The position numbers and the translations under genes are program-made. 56,230 bases of DNA from Verrucomicrobiota bacterium (lineage in GTDB: Bacteria; Verrucomicrobiota; Verrucomicrobiia; Chthoniobacterales; UBA10450): positions 1 to 56,230 of the forward strand of contig JAFASN010000064.1 in assembly GCA_019244415.1 (NCBI GenBank), read 5' to 3'. Of this stretch, positions 7,539-15,236 are shown piece by piece. The notes under the pieces were generated by a model. The model searched no databases and had not been told where the DNA came from. It worked only from the letters and a program-made list of their open reading frames with translations. Numbering within the stretch: the stretch's first letter is position 1; each line of letters begins with the position of its first letter.

Positions 7539-8003
7539 GTGATTCGCATCGCCGCCTTCCTCCTGGTCGCAGCCGCATTGCTCAGCGGTTGCCGCTCGCA
7601 TCGTTATCAGCAGGAGCAGGAGCAAAGCGGCGTTTACGAAGGTCGGCCCGTGGAAGTCTTGCCGCCGGATACTGGTGTTCCTCCGCCGCCGCCGGCCAGC
7701 AGCACGGTCGTGCGCGAGCAGGAACGGCCCTTAGTACCCCCAGTGCAACGCCAGACGCAAGCGCAAACGCAAACCCAGACACAAACCCAAGCGACAACCA
7801 GCGCCACGCCTCGAGTCACGCCGCGTTCAGTCGCCGCCAGTACTGCGGCGCCGCAGTTTCCGGTCGCCAAGCCGGTGCCGGGTAAACCGGGATTCGTTTA
7901 CAGCCCGTTTGAATCCAACGGTACTATGATTGACGTCACTGGCTACACGTCAGGCACCAAGGTCAAAGATCCGGGAACGAACAAAATTTTCATCGTGCCC
8001 TGA
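7539..8003 (+). CDS. Proline/glutamine-rich lipoprotein with conserved C-terminal motif
   Basis: A 154-aa predicted lipoprotein. Started at the GTG at 7539 (just after the aldolase stop), it opens with a signal peptide and lipobox AALLSGC, followed by a low-complexity Gln/Pro/Thr linker (alternating QTQAQTQTQ) and a conserved C-terminal module of about 45 residues. That module (VPGKPGFVYSPF ... TKVKDPGTNKIFIVP) is shared with the lipoprotein at 31466-31852, while the linkers are unrelated in sequence. The likely location is the outer or inner membrane, periplasmic side. Upstream TTG starts would overlap the aldolase gene. I know no named domain for the C-terminal module. Confidence 0.75.
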   Translation: MIRIAAFLLVAAALLSGCRSHRYQQEQEQSGVYEGRPVEVLPPDTGVPPPPPASSTVVREQERPLVPPVQRQTQAQTQTQTQTQATTSATPRVTPRSVAASTAAPQFPVAKPVPGKPGFVYSPFESNGTMIDVTGYTSGTKVKDPGTNKIFIVP

Positions 8004-8485
8004 CGCGGGAATCGTCGCGGCGCCCGGTCTGAGACAGTTTCCACCGCGCGGCAACGCGTGCCCCGGAATGTGCTCCGCCGGCTTTGTTATGCGCCCCTGA
8101 GCTGTACTTTTTTGTCTTTTGTCGCTGCGGTTCTTCGGCGCTCAATCGCGAGCATTCCTCGGAGTGAGTACACGCGTCATTTCAAGATCGTACAACGCGA
8201 ACCGCGCCGCGCTGCTGAGCCGATGGCGCAATTTGGTGAATCACATTCCGGGCGCGCCAGCGTTGAACGTCTCGACGCATCGAAGCTGAGCTCGTACTCG
8301 TAAACTTCTACTCCTACTCCCTATTCCTACTCGCTGCTCGTACTCCCGGCCTTACTCCCGGTCGTCAGAGCACAGCTTGGAAGCGGCGCATTGACCCTTT
8401 GAGTACCACCCGACGGTCGGCAAGGTGACCTATTGCGGGCCCGAATTCATCCGCGCTCGAAACACCTGCGCATGGGAAATGCTTT
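8004..8485. other. 480-bp intergenic region with a TACTC-rich low-complexity tract
   Basis: No gene is evident between the lipoprotein stop and the metalloprotease start. The only clear structure is the tract 8291-8360, in which TACTC recurs every 6-11 bases (CTCGTACTCG, CTACTCCTACTCC, CCTACTCG, CTCGTACTCCC, CTTACTCCC). Any promoter of the metalloprotease gene should lie in the last 120 bp, but I could not assign boxes with confidence. Confidence 0.5.
8291..8360. repeat. Imperfect TACTC microsatellite (GAGTA on the other strand)
   Basis: At least seven copies of TACTC lie within 70 bp with irregular spacing, mixing CTCGTACTC and CTACTC units. The complementary strand reads as runs of GAGTAC/GAGTAG. 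The same hexamer GAGTAC/GTACTC is unusually frequent across the window, including inside genes. Confidence 0.65.
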
Positions 8486-10009
8486 ATGGTAAGTATGGCT
8501 TTTCTGCCCAGTTCCGCCCGTCAGCTCCTCAGGTCGTTCCTCCCCCGTCCGAGATTCTTTCTGCCCCTGTTTCTCCTCACCACTGCGGCATCGTTCATGC
8601 CCCGATCCTCCCACGCCTATGCGCTCGAAGGCGTTCACTGGCCCGCAGGCAGCGTGGTGAATTTCCAAATGGGCCTCGGCTCTGCCGGTCGGACACTGAT
8701 CGACGGTAATACATCGTGGGACGCCGCCGCCACGCCTGGCCCGAGCGCATGGGACAATGTCGTGGCGAACCTAAAATTCAATGCCGTTCCCGGCGCCAAC
8801 GTGCCCGTCGCTTCCGGCGATGGCGTCAACTCCGTCGCGTTCTCCAGTACCGTGTTCGGCCAGGCTTTCGGGTCGATGACACTGGCGGTGACATATTACA
8901 TCTCATCTGGCTCGAACATCATCGAGGCGGACATTCTCTTTAATAATCATCAAAGCTTCGATTCGTATCGCGGGCCGCTTCGCTATGGCGCGAACGGCTA
9001 CGCGATCGGAGACATCCGCCGTGTCTTCATTCATGAGCTTGGTCATGCACTCGGCCTGGCGCACCCGGACCAAAACGGGCAACACGTGGACGCGATCATG
9101 AACTCGGTGACGAGCGACCGTGAAACGCTGTCGAGCGATGACACAGCGGGCGCGCAATCTCTGTATGGCAGCGCTCCGGCTCCGGCGCCCACGCCGACGC
9201 CCACTCCCGCCGCCACGCCCTCGGCCGCGCGATTCACAAACATCTCCACGAGGCTCCGCGTCGGCACCGGAAATAACGTCATGATCGGTGGATTCACCAT
9301 CAGCGGCTCGCAACCGAAGACAGTGTTGGTGCGCGCACTCGGGCCGACCCTTGGCAGCTACGGCGTCAATGGCGTGCTGGCTGATCCCGCCGTTGAGTTG
9401 CACGATTCGACCGGCGCCGTCATCGCCAGCAACGACGATTGGCAAAGCGGCGGGCAAGCGGCGCAGATCAGCGCGAGTGGTTACGCGCCGGCGAACGCGA
9501 AGGAAGCGGCATTGATCGCGACACTTGCGCCTGGCGCGTACACGGCGGTCGTCCACGGTTTTGGCAATACCACCGGCGTGGCGTTGATCGAAGTTTACCA
9601 GCTTGATTCCAGTACGAGCAAACTATCGAACGTCTCCACTCGCGGCTCTGTCGGTACGGGCGACAACGTCCTTATCGGCGGGATCATCGTCAGCGGCACA
9701 ACGGCGAAAAACGTCATCGTTCGCGCCATCGGGCCCACGCTTGCCGCGCCGCCGTTTTCGATGACCGGCACTCTTGCCAACCCGACGATCGAACTGCACA
9801 ACGCCTCTGGAGCGTTGCTCTTCAGCAATGCGGGCTGGACGAGCAGTACTCAGGCGGGAGCGATCGCGGCCAGCGGCTACGCGCCGCAAAATGCCGCGGA
9901 AGTAGCCATTATGGCTACTCTTTCAGCCGGGAGCTACACTGCCATCGTCCGCGGCGCGAACGAGACCAGCGGAATAGCATTGATGGACGCCTACGACCTG
10001 GGCCCATAA
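8486..10009 (+). CDS. Secreted matrixin-like zinc metalloprotease with two C-terminal beta repeats
   Basis: A 507-aa exported protein: basic N-terminus and hydrophobic signal segment (about 15-45, ending near SSHAYA), a catalytic domain to about residue 230, a Pro/Thr/Ala linker (PAPAPTPTPTPAATP), then two homologous modules of about 125 residues each. The catalytic domain has the metzincin zinc motif HELGHALGLAHPD (HExxHxxGxxH) and a Met-turn AIMNS. Each module runs from (N)ISTRLRVGTGNNVMIGGF through GPTL, ...DPAVELH, DDWQ, to (G)VALIEVYQLD. The same modules end the subtilase at 44093-47290, so they are probably surface-targeting or binding units rather than catalytic. Protease class is sure; substrate is unknown. 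Confidence 0.85.
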   Translation: MVSMAFLPSSARQLLRSFLPRPRFFLPLFLLTTAASFMPRSSHAYALEGVHWPAGSVVNFQMGLGSAGRTLIDGNTSWDAAATPGPSAWDNVVANLKFNAVPGANVPVASGDGVNSVAFSSTVFGQAFGSMTLAVTYYISSGSNIIEADILFNNHQSFDSYRGPLRYGANGYAIGDIRRVFIHELGHALGLAHPDQNGQHVDAIMNSVTSDRETLSSDDTAGAQSLYGSAPAPAPTPTPTPAATPSAARFTNISTRLRVGTGNNVMIGGFTISGSQPKTVLVRALGPTLGSYGVNGVLADPAVELHDSTGAVIASNDDWQSGGQAAQISASGYAPANAKEAALIATLAPGAYTAVVHGFGNTTGVALIEVYQLDSSTSKLSNVSTRGSVGTGDNVLIGGIIVSGTTAKNVIVRAIGPTLAAPPFSMTGTLANPTIELHNASGALLFSNAGWTSSTQAGAIAASGYAPQNAAEVAIMATLSAGSYTAIVRGANETSGIALMDAYDLGP

Positions 10010-10074
10010 CTTGCGACTGCGACAAGTTTAAGCGGTTTAACAATTAAACGTAAAATCCAAAATCGACTTTGCCA

Positions 10075-10647
10075 ATGAAACGAACATCTCTCCTGCTAGC
10101 TGTCGCCGGCGCATTCGCTGGTACTTTGCTGGCTACAACCGTCATTCCGCCTTCCTTCGACGAGCTGGTCAGCCGCGCGCAAATGATATTCCAAGGCACG
10201 GTGACAAACGTCAGCTCGCAATGGACGGGCGAAGGCGCGCAGCGTCACATCGTCAGCTATGTGACGCTGAACGTGGACGACACTTACAAGGGCGACCCTG
10301 GCAAGCAGATCACATTGCGCATGCTCGGCGGCACCGTCGGCGACGAGACCATGGAAGTAAGCGATGCGCCCAAGTTCAAACCGGGCGATCGCGATGTCCT
10401 GTTCGTGGAGAACAACGGGAGCCAATTCATTCCACTCGTTGGGATCATGCACGGGCGCTACCGCATCGAGAAAGATCAGGCAGGGCGCGACGTCATCATG
10501 ACGAACAGCGGCGCACCTCTTGGTTCGGTAACGCAGGTAGGGAAAGCAGAGGGGAGTCAGGCTCAAAGCATCCAGGCGCAGCAGCCGATGACGCTTCAGC
10601 AGTTCAAGCAGGCGATCCAGGCGAAAGCGCACACCGCTGCGCCGTAA
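10075..10647 (+). CDS. Exported hypothetical protein
   Basis: A 190-aa protein with an N-terminal signal peptide (MKRTSLLLAVAGAFAGTLLA), 65 bp after the metalloprotease gene on the same strand. The mature part begins with SFDELVSRAQMIFQGTVTNV and contains short strand-like stretches around DVLFVENNG and GRYRIEKD, ending in a Gln/Ala-rich tail (QAQSIQAQQPMTLQQ). The pattern (exported, beta-rich, next to a protease) would fit an accessory or inhibitor-like partner of the metalloprotease, but that is inference from position. The ATG at 10075 gives a proper signal peptide; a TTG two codons upstream is possible. I do not recognise a named domain. Confidence 0.7.
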   Translation: MKRTSLLLAVAGAFAGTLLATTVIPPSFDELVSRAQMIFQGTVTNVSSQWTGEGAQRHIVSYVTLNVDDTYKGDPGKQITLRMLGGTVGDETMEVSDAPKFKPGDRDVLFVENNGSQFIPLVGIMHGRYRIEKDQAGRDVIMTNSGAPLGSVTQVGKAEGSQAQSIQAQQPMTLQQFKQAIQAKAHTAAP

Positions 10648-10720
10648 GTACGGCGAAAGCGTTCGTTTGCTCGATCCCACGGCGCATTGCCTCAGCGCCG
10701 GCCAGATGGTAAATATTGGG

Positions 10721-12811
10721 ATGAACGCGCTCAGGCGTGTACTGGCGTTCGCGATTTGCGCTTTCGCTGTTTCCGCGCACGGCCAGATGTACGAAGGCCA
10801 GCGGCTGGTTACGGCCGAAGCCGTCGCGAATGTCAGCGCGATCGTGCCCGGCGAACCGTTCCTTGCCGGCGTCCTTCTCAAGATGGCGCCCGGCTGGCAT
10901 ACGTACTGGAAGTACCCAGGCGACGCCGGTATTCCCACGGACATCAAATGGCAATTACCGCCCGGCTGGCAAGCGGGCGAAATCCAATGGCCCATGCCGC
11001 TGAAGCTGAACGAACCGGGCGACATCCAAATCTATGGCTATCACGATGACGTCCTGCTCATTCAGCAACTCACGCCGCCGAAAAACTTAGCCGGTCAAAC
11101 CGTTAAGCTCTCCGCGAAAGTAAGCTGGCTCGTCTGCGAAAAAATCTGCATTCCTGGCGACGGCACAGTGGAAATGACGCTCCCGGTCGCGCCGGCAAAC
11201 TCTCCAGCGAACGCCGAGCTATTCGCCCGTTTCCAGAAACAGTTGCCGCAATCGCGCGATCTCTCGGCGAGCTGGTCTCGCGAAAAGGGCGCGCTGCTAT
11301 TGAAGGCAAAAAGCGCCGAACTGGCCAAACTCGAGCCGGTCGATTTCTTCCCCTCGCCGGCCGAGAACGTCGCCGTGGGTCACCCGCAACTGCAATCGCG
11401 CAACGGCGATCAATTTGTCTTTCGCGTTCCGCTGGAAGACGCGAACCGCAACTCGATCCCCGGGCTGATTGTTGCGGGTCAAGGCGAGCACCGCCTCGCG
11501 CTGGATGTCTCGGCCGTGCCGCAAGCCGCGACTGCCGACCACGGTTCCTCGCCGTTCGGGCAACTCCTGCGTTTCCTCGTCTTCGGATTCATCGGCGGTT
11601 TTATCCTGAACCTGATGCCGTGTGTACTGCCGGTGATCTCGCTCAAGGTTTTTGGCTTTGTTCAGCAAGCCGGCCAAAGTCGCGCCCGGATTTTGCGCAG
11701 CGGTGTCGTCTTCGTGGCAGGCATTTTCGTCTGGTTCATGGGCCTGGCGCTCGTACTCGTGCTGCTCAAGTCAGCCGGGCACGAAATCACCTGGGCCTTC
11801 CAATTCACGAACGCGTGGTTTGTCCTCGCCATGAGCGCCATCGTGCTGGTGTTCGCGCTGAACCTGTTTGGCGTGTTTGAGATTTCGCTGCCGCAATGGT
11901 TGAACCGTACCGCAGTGGCGAGCGGCGAAGCACACGGAGACGCCGGCTCATTTTTCCAGGGCGTGTTTGCCACCGTGCTCGCCACGCCGTGCACCGCGCC
12001 ATTTCTCGGCACCGCGCTCGGTTTTGCCTTCACCCAGTCGGCCACGGTCATCCTTCTCATGTTCGGCGCCATCGCCGCGGGAATGAGCGCGCCTTACCTG
12101 CTCCTCAGCGCACAGCCGGCATGGCTGAAATTTTTGCCCAAGCCGGGACCCTGGATGGTGCGGGTAAAGCAACTCATGGGCTTTTTGCTGATCGCGACGC
12201 TGCTTTTCCTGCTGTCCGTACTCGGCGCGCAACGGGGCGTTTCAGCCGTGATCTGGGCGTCTGCCTTCCTCCTTGTACTCAGCATCGCCTGCTGGATGAA
12301 AGGCGCCTTCATCACTCCGATGGTCACGTTCGCGCGACGCTCAGTCGTGCTCCTGCTCATGCTCGTACTCGTACTGGGCGGCGGCTGGTACTTTGTTTTT
12401 GGAAAGTTCGCCAGCGCGACTCCGGCGGTTGCAGCGGGCGGAGCATCTGCTGGCTGGGAACCATTCACGCCTGAGCGCCTCGCCATCGAGCTTCAGCAGG
12501 GCCACGCCGTTTTCATCGATTTCACGGCCGAATGGTGCGTTACCTGCAAATTCAACGAAGCCACCGTACTCGAAACCGACGCGGTTCGCAGCGCATTTTC
12601 GCAGCGCCAGATCGTGAAACTCAAAGCCGATTGGACCAATGGCGACGCCGCCATCACGAAAATGTTGAAACAATTTGGCCGGCCAGGTGTCCCACTTTAC
12701 GTCCTGTATCCGGGAGGCACGGCGCAGCCGTATATCTTTCCGGAACTGCTGACGAAAAACATTGTTCTGCAAAAACTCGAAACCGTAAACCACCCGATCG
12801 TGTCTAAGTAA
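10721..12811 (+). CDS. dsbD: DsbD/ScsB-like thiol:disulfide interchange protein
   Basis: A 696-aa inner-membrane electron carrier expected to move reducing power from cytoplasmic thioredoxin to the periplasm. Order of parts: signal peptide (to about SAHGQ), periplasmic N-terminal domain with a CEKICIPG cysteine pair near residue 142, a multi-helix CcdA-like membrane domain with the essential cysteines in LMPCVLPVISL and ATPCTAPFLG, and a C-terminal thioredoxin domain with EWCVTCK. The N-terminal domain type (WHTYWKYPGDAGIPTDI) resembles the ScsB-type group more than classical DsbD. I chose the ATG at 10721 because it gives a clean signal peptide. The next gene starts 2 bp after the stop and encodes a redoxin, a likely periplasmic partner. 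Confidence 0.9.
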   Translation: MNALRRVLAFAICAFAVSAHGQMYEGQRLVTAEAVANVSAIVPGEPFLAGVLLKMAPGWHTYWKYPGDAGIPTDIKWQLPPGWQAGEIQWPMPLKLNEPGDIQIYGYHDDVLLIQQLTPPKNLAGQTVKLSAKVSWLVCEKICIPGDGTVEMTLPVAPANSPANAELFARFQKQLPQSRDLSASWSREKGALLLKAKSAELAKLEPVDFFPSPAENVAVGHPQLQSRNGDQFVFRVPLEDANRNSIPGLIVAGQGEHRLALDVSAVPQAATADHGSSPFGQLLRFLVFGFIGGFILNLMPCVLPVISLKVFGFVQQAGQSRARILRSGVVFVAGIFVWFMGLALVLVLLKSAGHEITWAFQFTNAWFVLAMSAIVLVFALNLFGVFEISLPQWLNRTAVASGEAHGDAGSFFQGVFATVLATPCTAPFLGTALGFAFTQSATVILLMFGAIAAGMSAPYLLLSAQPAWLKFLPKPGPWMVRVKQLMGFLLIATLLFLLSVLGAQRGVSAVIWASAFLLVLSIACWMKGAFITPMVTFARRSVVLLLMLVLVLGGGWYFVFGKFASATPAVAAGGASAGWEPFTPERLAIELQQGHAVFIDFTAEWCVTCKFNEATVLETDAVRSAFSQRQIVKLKADWTNGDAAITKMLKQFGRPGVPLYVLYPGGTAQPYIFPELLTKNIVLQKLETVNHPIVSK

Positions 12812-12813
12812 TC

Positions 12814-13422
12814 ATGAAACGACTCACCACTCTTGCTCTGCTCTCATTCGCCACCGCCGCTACTCTCTACGCGGCCGGCTCGGCCACCGTAGGTTCAGCC
12901 GCGCCCGATTTCAGCCTCAACGATGCCAGCGGCAAAACGCATTCGCTTTCCGAGTACAAAGGTAAGTACGTGGTTTTGGAATGGTTCAATCCGCAATGCC
13001 CGTTTGTGAAGAAGCACTACGGCAGCGGCAACATGCAGAAGCTGCAAGGTGACTTCACCAGCAAAGGCGTGGTCTGGCTCACGATCGATTCCAATGCTCC
13101 CGGCACCGAGGGCAATCTCTCCCCCGAGCAGGCCCAGAAAGTGATGAAGGACTGGCACACCAAACAAACCGCATTCCTGCTCGATCCGGAGGGTAAAGCG
13201 GGCCGGAGCTACAACGCGCACAACACGCCAGACATGGTGGTCATCAATCCCGAGGGTAACATCATTTACGAAGGTGCAATCGACAGCAAAGCGACGCCGA
13301 ACCCGGATGACATCGCCAGCTCGACCAATTACGTCAAAGTCGCGCTCGACGAATCGATGAGCGGAAAGCCCGTTTCGACCGCCAGCACGCGCCCGTACGG
13401 CTGCTCGGTTAAGTACAAATAA
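12814..13422 (+). CDS. Exported redoxin (AhpC/TSA-like), likely DsbD partner
   Basis: A 202-aa thioredoxin-fold protein with a signal peptide (MKRLTTLALLSFATAATLYA), so probably periplasmic. The core starts GSAAPDFSLNDASGKTHSLSEYKGKYVVLEWF, typical of AhpC/TSA redoxins. The catalytic position reads NPQCPFVKKHY: a single cysteine where TlpA-type proteins have CxxC. A second cysteine lies near the C-terminus (RPYGCSVKYK) and could be the resolving residue. It starts 2 bp after the DsbD-like gene, so the two are surely co-transcribed, suggesting that DsbD feeds electrons to this protein, for example for peroxide reduction. Family is sure; role is inference. Confidence 0.85.
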   Translation: MKRLTTLALLSFATAATLYAAGSATVGSAAPDFSLNDASGKTHSLSEYKGKYVVLEWFNPQCPFVKKHYGSGNMQKLQGDFTSKGVVWLTIDSNAPGTEGNLSPEQAQKVMKDWHTKQTAFLLDPEGKAGRSYNAHNTPDMVVINPEGNIIYEGAIDSKATPNPDDIASSTNYVKVALDESMSGKPVSTASTRPYGCSVKYK

Positions 13423-13432
13423 GGAGCGGAAT

Positions 13433-14233
13433 TCAGGCTTGGTCGCGTTCGTCGGCGACACGCGAGGCGAACCGCAGCAGCGGTAGCGGAAGCAGGCGCG
13501 TCATACCCATTCCCAGCTTCATGACGAGGCCCGGAATGACGATCGGCTTGTTTCGTACTATGGCGCGCAGTGCGGCATGGACCACGTCTTCAACCGGCAC
13601 ATGGGTGAATTCGGGCGCGGACCTTAGCGGGCGCGCCGCCCGCGTGGCAACTTCCTCAAACTCGGTGTGCACCGGTCCCGGACAAAGTGCGGTGATGTGA
13701 ATGCCGCAGCGGCGCGTCTCGACGCGGATTGCCTGCGAGAAACTGTTCACGTACGCCTTTGTCGCGGCGTAAACCGCGTACCCGGGTAGCGGTAGAAATG
13801 CCGCGGTGCTGCTGACGTTCAGGATCGCCCCGAGTTTGCGCGCGAGCATTCCCGGCAGCACGGCACGGGTGAGTACACTGAGTGCAAGAATGTTTACCTG
13901 GACTTGTTGATGGAGCCGAGGGTAATCGGCGGTGGCGAAATCTCCGCGGTCGCCCAGTCCAGCATTGTTGATCAGCAGATCAATCGGTTCGGCGGCGAGC
14001 GATTGTGCCAAATCGGTCATTTCGCGTTCGTTTGCGAGATCGACGGTACGAACGTCAACGCGCAGAGCAGGATTAATCGTCAGTAATTCCGCCCGCAATT
14101 GCTCCAGCCGATTTTGCCGGCGGGCGACGAGCAGAAGGGAGCCCGCACGAGGCGCAAGCTGCCGGGCGAATTCGCGGCCGATCCCAGCAGACGCGCCGGT
14201 GATGAGGGCTGAACAGTTATCCAGCCGAAACAT
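13433..14233 (-). CDS. Short-chain dehydrogenase/reductase (SDR)
   Basis: A 266-aa classical SDR. The nucleotide-binding motif TGASAGIG is at residues 12-19, NNAG near residue 90, the catalytic Ser in NVSSTAAF, and YAATK with the catalytic Tyr and Lys. The following segment (ALCPGPVHTEFEEV) is normal for the family. The closest general type is the DltE/YqjQ-like group acting on unknown carbonyl or hydroxyl substrates. The ATG at 14233 overlaps the end of the pseudouridine synthase gene by 17 bp on the same strand, so the two are probably translated together. Upstream in-frame codons belong to the neighbour in another frame. The substrate cannot be told from sequence. Confidence 0.85.
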   Translation of the reverse strand: MFRLDNCSALITGASAGIGREFARQLAPRAGSLLLVARRQNRLEQLRAELLTINPALRVDVRTVDLANEREMTDLAQSLAAEPIDLLINNAGLGDRGDFATADYPRLHQQVQVNILALSVLTRAVLPGMLARKLGAILNVSSTAAFLPLPGYAVYAATKAYVNSFSQAIRVETRRCGIHITALCPGPVHTEFEEVATRAARPLRSAPEFTHVPVEDVVHAALRAIVRNKPIVIPGLVMKLGMGMTRLLPLPLLRFASRVADERDQA

Positions 14234-14942
14234 GCGTGATTCCGCGTTTGCTGGGAGCAGGGTGCAACAAATCTGATTCGCGCGCCGAGAGCATGCGCCA
14301 GTGTCCGCGCGGTAAATCGCCCAGCCGTAAATTGCCGATGCGGGTGCGCACCAGCCGTTTGGCCCGGAAGCCGAAGCACTCGAGCATGCGGCGAATCTGG
14401 CGCGTAATTCCCTGCTCGAGCACAATGCGCAATTTTACTGGCGAAATTTGGCGCGCCTGCACGGCGCGCGCCCGTTTGCCATCGAGCATCACGCCACGAA
14501 CGAGTTGCTCCGGCAGATCGGGCGTCGGTGGGCGGTCGAGAATGACCTCGTACTCTTTTTCTATCTTGAAACGCGGATGCGTCAGACGCTGGGCGAACTC
14601 GCCATCATTCGTGAGCAGCAGCAAACCTTCGCTCTGCGCATCCAGCCGGCCGACGTAGTGGAGGCACGAATATTTCGGCGGGAGCAAATGGTAGATCGTG
14701 TCTGTGGCGTGCGGGTCGCGGCGCGTGCAAACGAACCCAGGCGGTTTGTTTAGTACGAGGTAAATCTGCCTCTGCTGCTGCACCAGTTTGCCGTCCACTT
14801 TGACGTGGTCGGTCGCCGCGGGTTGAAAATGGAAATCGGTGCATGGAGTTCCGTTCACCATTACCCGGCCGGCGGCGATCAGCTCGTCAGCGCCACGCCG
14901 CGACGACACACCGGCAGCAGCCAGGAAGCGGTTCAAGCGCAT
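14217..14942 (-). CDS. RluB/RsuA-family pseudouridine synthase
   Basis: A 241-aa enzyme that isomerises a specific uridine in rRNA to pseudouridine. An N-terminal S4 RNA-binding domain (MRLNRFLAAAGVSSRRGADELIAAGRVMVNG) is followed by the catalytic domain with GRLDAQSEGLLLLTNDG, which holds the catalytic Asp, and the C-terminal motif EGITRQIRRML typical of the RsuA/RluB/RluE/RluF branch. The start is the ATG at 14942, directly before the S4 domain. RluB (23S rRNA position 2605) is the most likely type, but RsuA cannot be excluded by reading alone. Its 3' end overlaps the SDR gene. Confidence 0.88.
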   Translation of the reverse strand: MRLNRFLAAAGVSSRRGADELIAAGRVMVNGTPCTDFHFQPAATDHVKVDGKLVQQQRQIYLVLNKPPGFVCTRRDPHATDTIYHLLPPKYSCLHYVGRLDAQSEGLLLLTNDGEFAQRLTHPRFKIEKEYEVILDRPPTPDLPEQLVRGVMLDGKRARAVQARQISPVKLRIVLEQGITRQIRRMLECFGFRAKRLVRTRIGNLRLGDLPRGHWRMLSARESDLLHPAPSKRGITHVSAG

Positions 14943-15011
14943 GATTCGTGAATGGTGACGACCGATGAGTGAATGGACAAACCATTCACGATTCACCAGT
15001 GCCTGTTCACA

Positions 15012-15167
15012 TTAGACGTCCGGCTTTGTCTTCGGCAGTCCGATCACTTTGCTCGTCTCCTTCCACTGACCGCGTTTCTTCAGGAGATCGACGCGCTCGA
15101 AGCGTTTCAGAACGTTCCGTTTCGCGGTGATGGTGCTGGCGCCTCTGAGACTGCGATGCTGCGACAT
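15012..15167 (-). CDS. Small basic protein of the Verrucomicrobia/Chlamydia type
   Basis: A 51-aa very basic protein, MSQHRSLRGASTITAKRNVL followed by KRFERVDLLKKRGQWKE and GLPKTKPDV. It matches the small basic protein shared by Verrucomicrobia and Chlamydiae, which I recall as a conserved family (TIGR04137-like); the accession is from memory. Size and charge suggest a ribosome-associated or nucleic-acid-binding role, but this is not established here. I chose the ATG at 15167 because known members start MS.H.SLRG; an upstream ATG at 15206 is in frame but would add 13 unlikely residues. It is a useful phylum marker. Confidence 0.85.
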   Translation of the reverse strand: MSQHRSLRGASTITAKRNVLKRFERVDLLKKRGQWKETSKVIGLPKTKPDV

Positions 15168-15236
15168 AAGAGCCGAAATCTTAGCGCGGGAAGCGACATT
15201 TTTCAAAACGAGGAACGTTCAACCATTCGCACCGTT

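Noticed and set aside
10096..11025. Long minus-strand open frame opposite the exported hypothetical and DsbD-like genes
   Set aside because: It is antisense to two well-supported genes, has no domain, and arises from GC-rich codon bias.
14217..14233. Possible frameshift between the pseudouridine synthase and SDR genes
   Set aside because: Each gene is full length with its own start and stop; the 17-bp overlap is normal gene packing.
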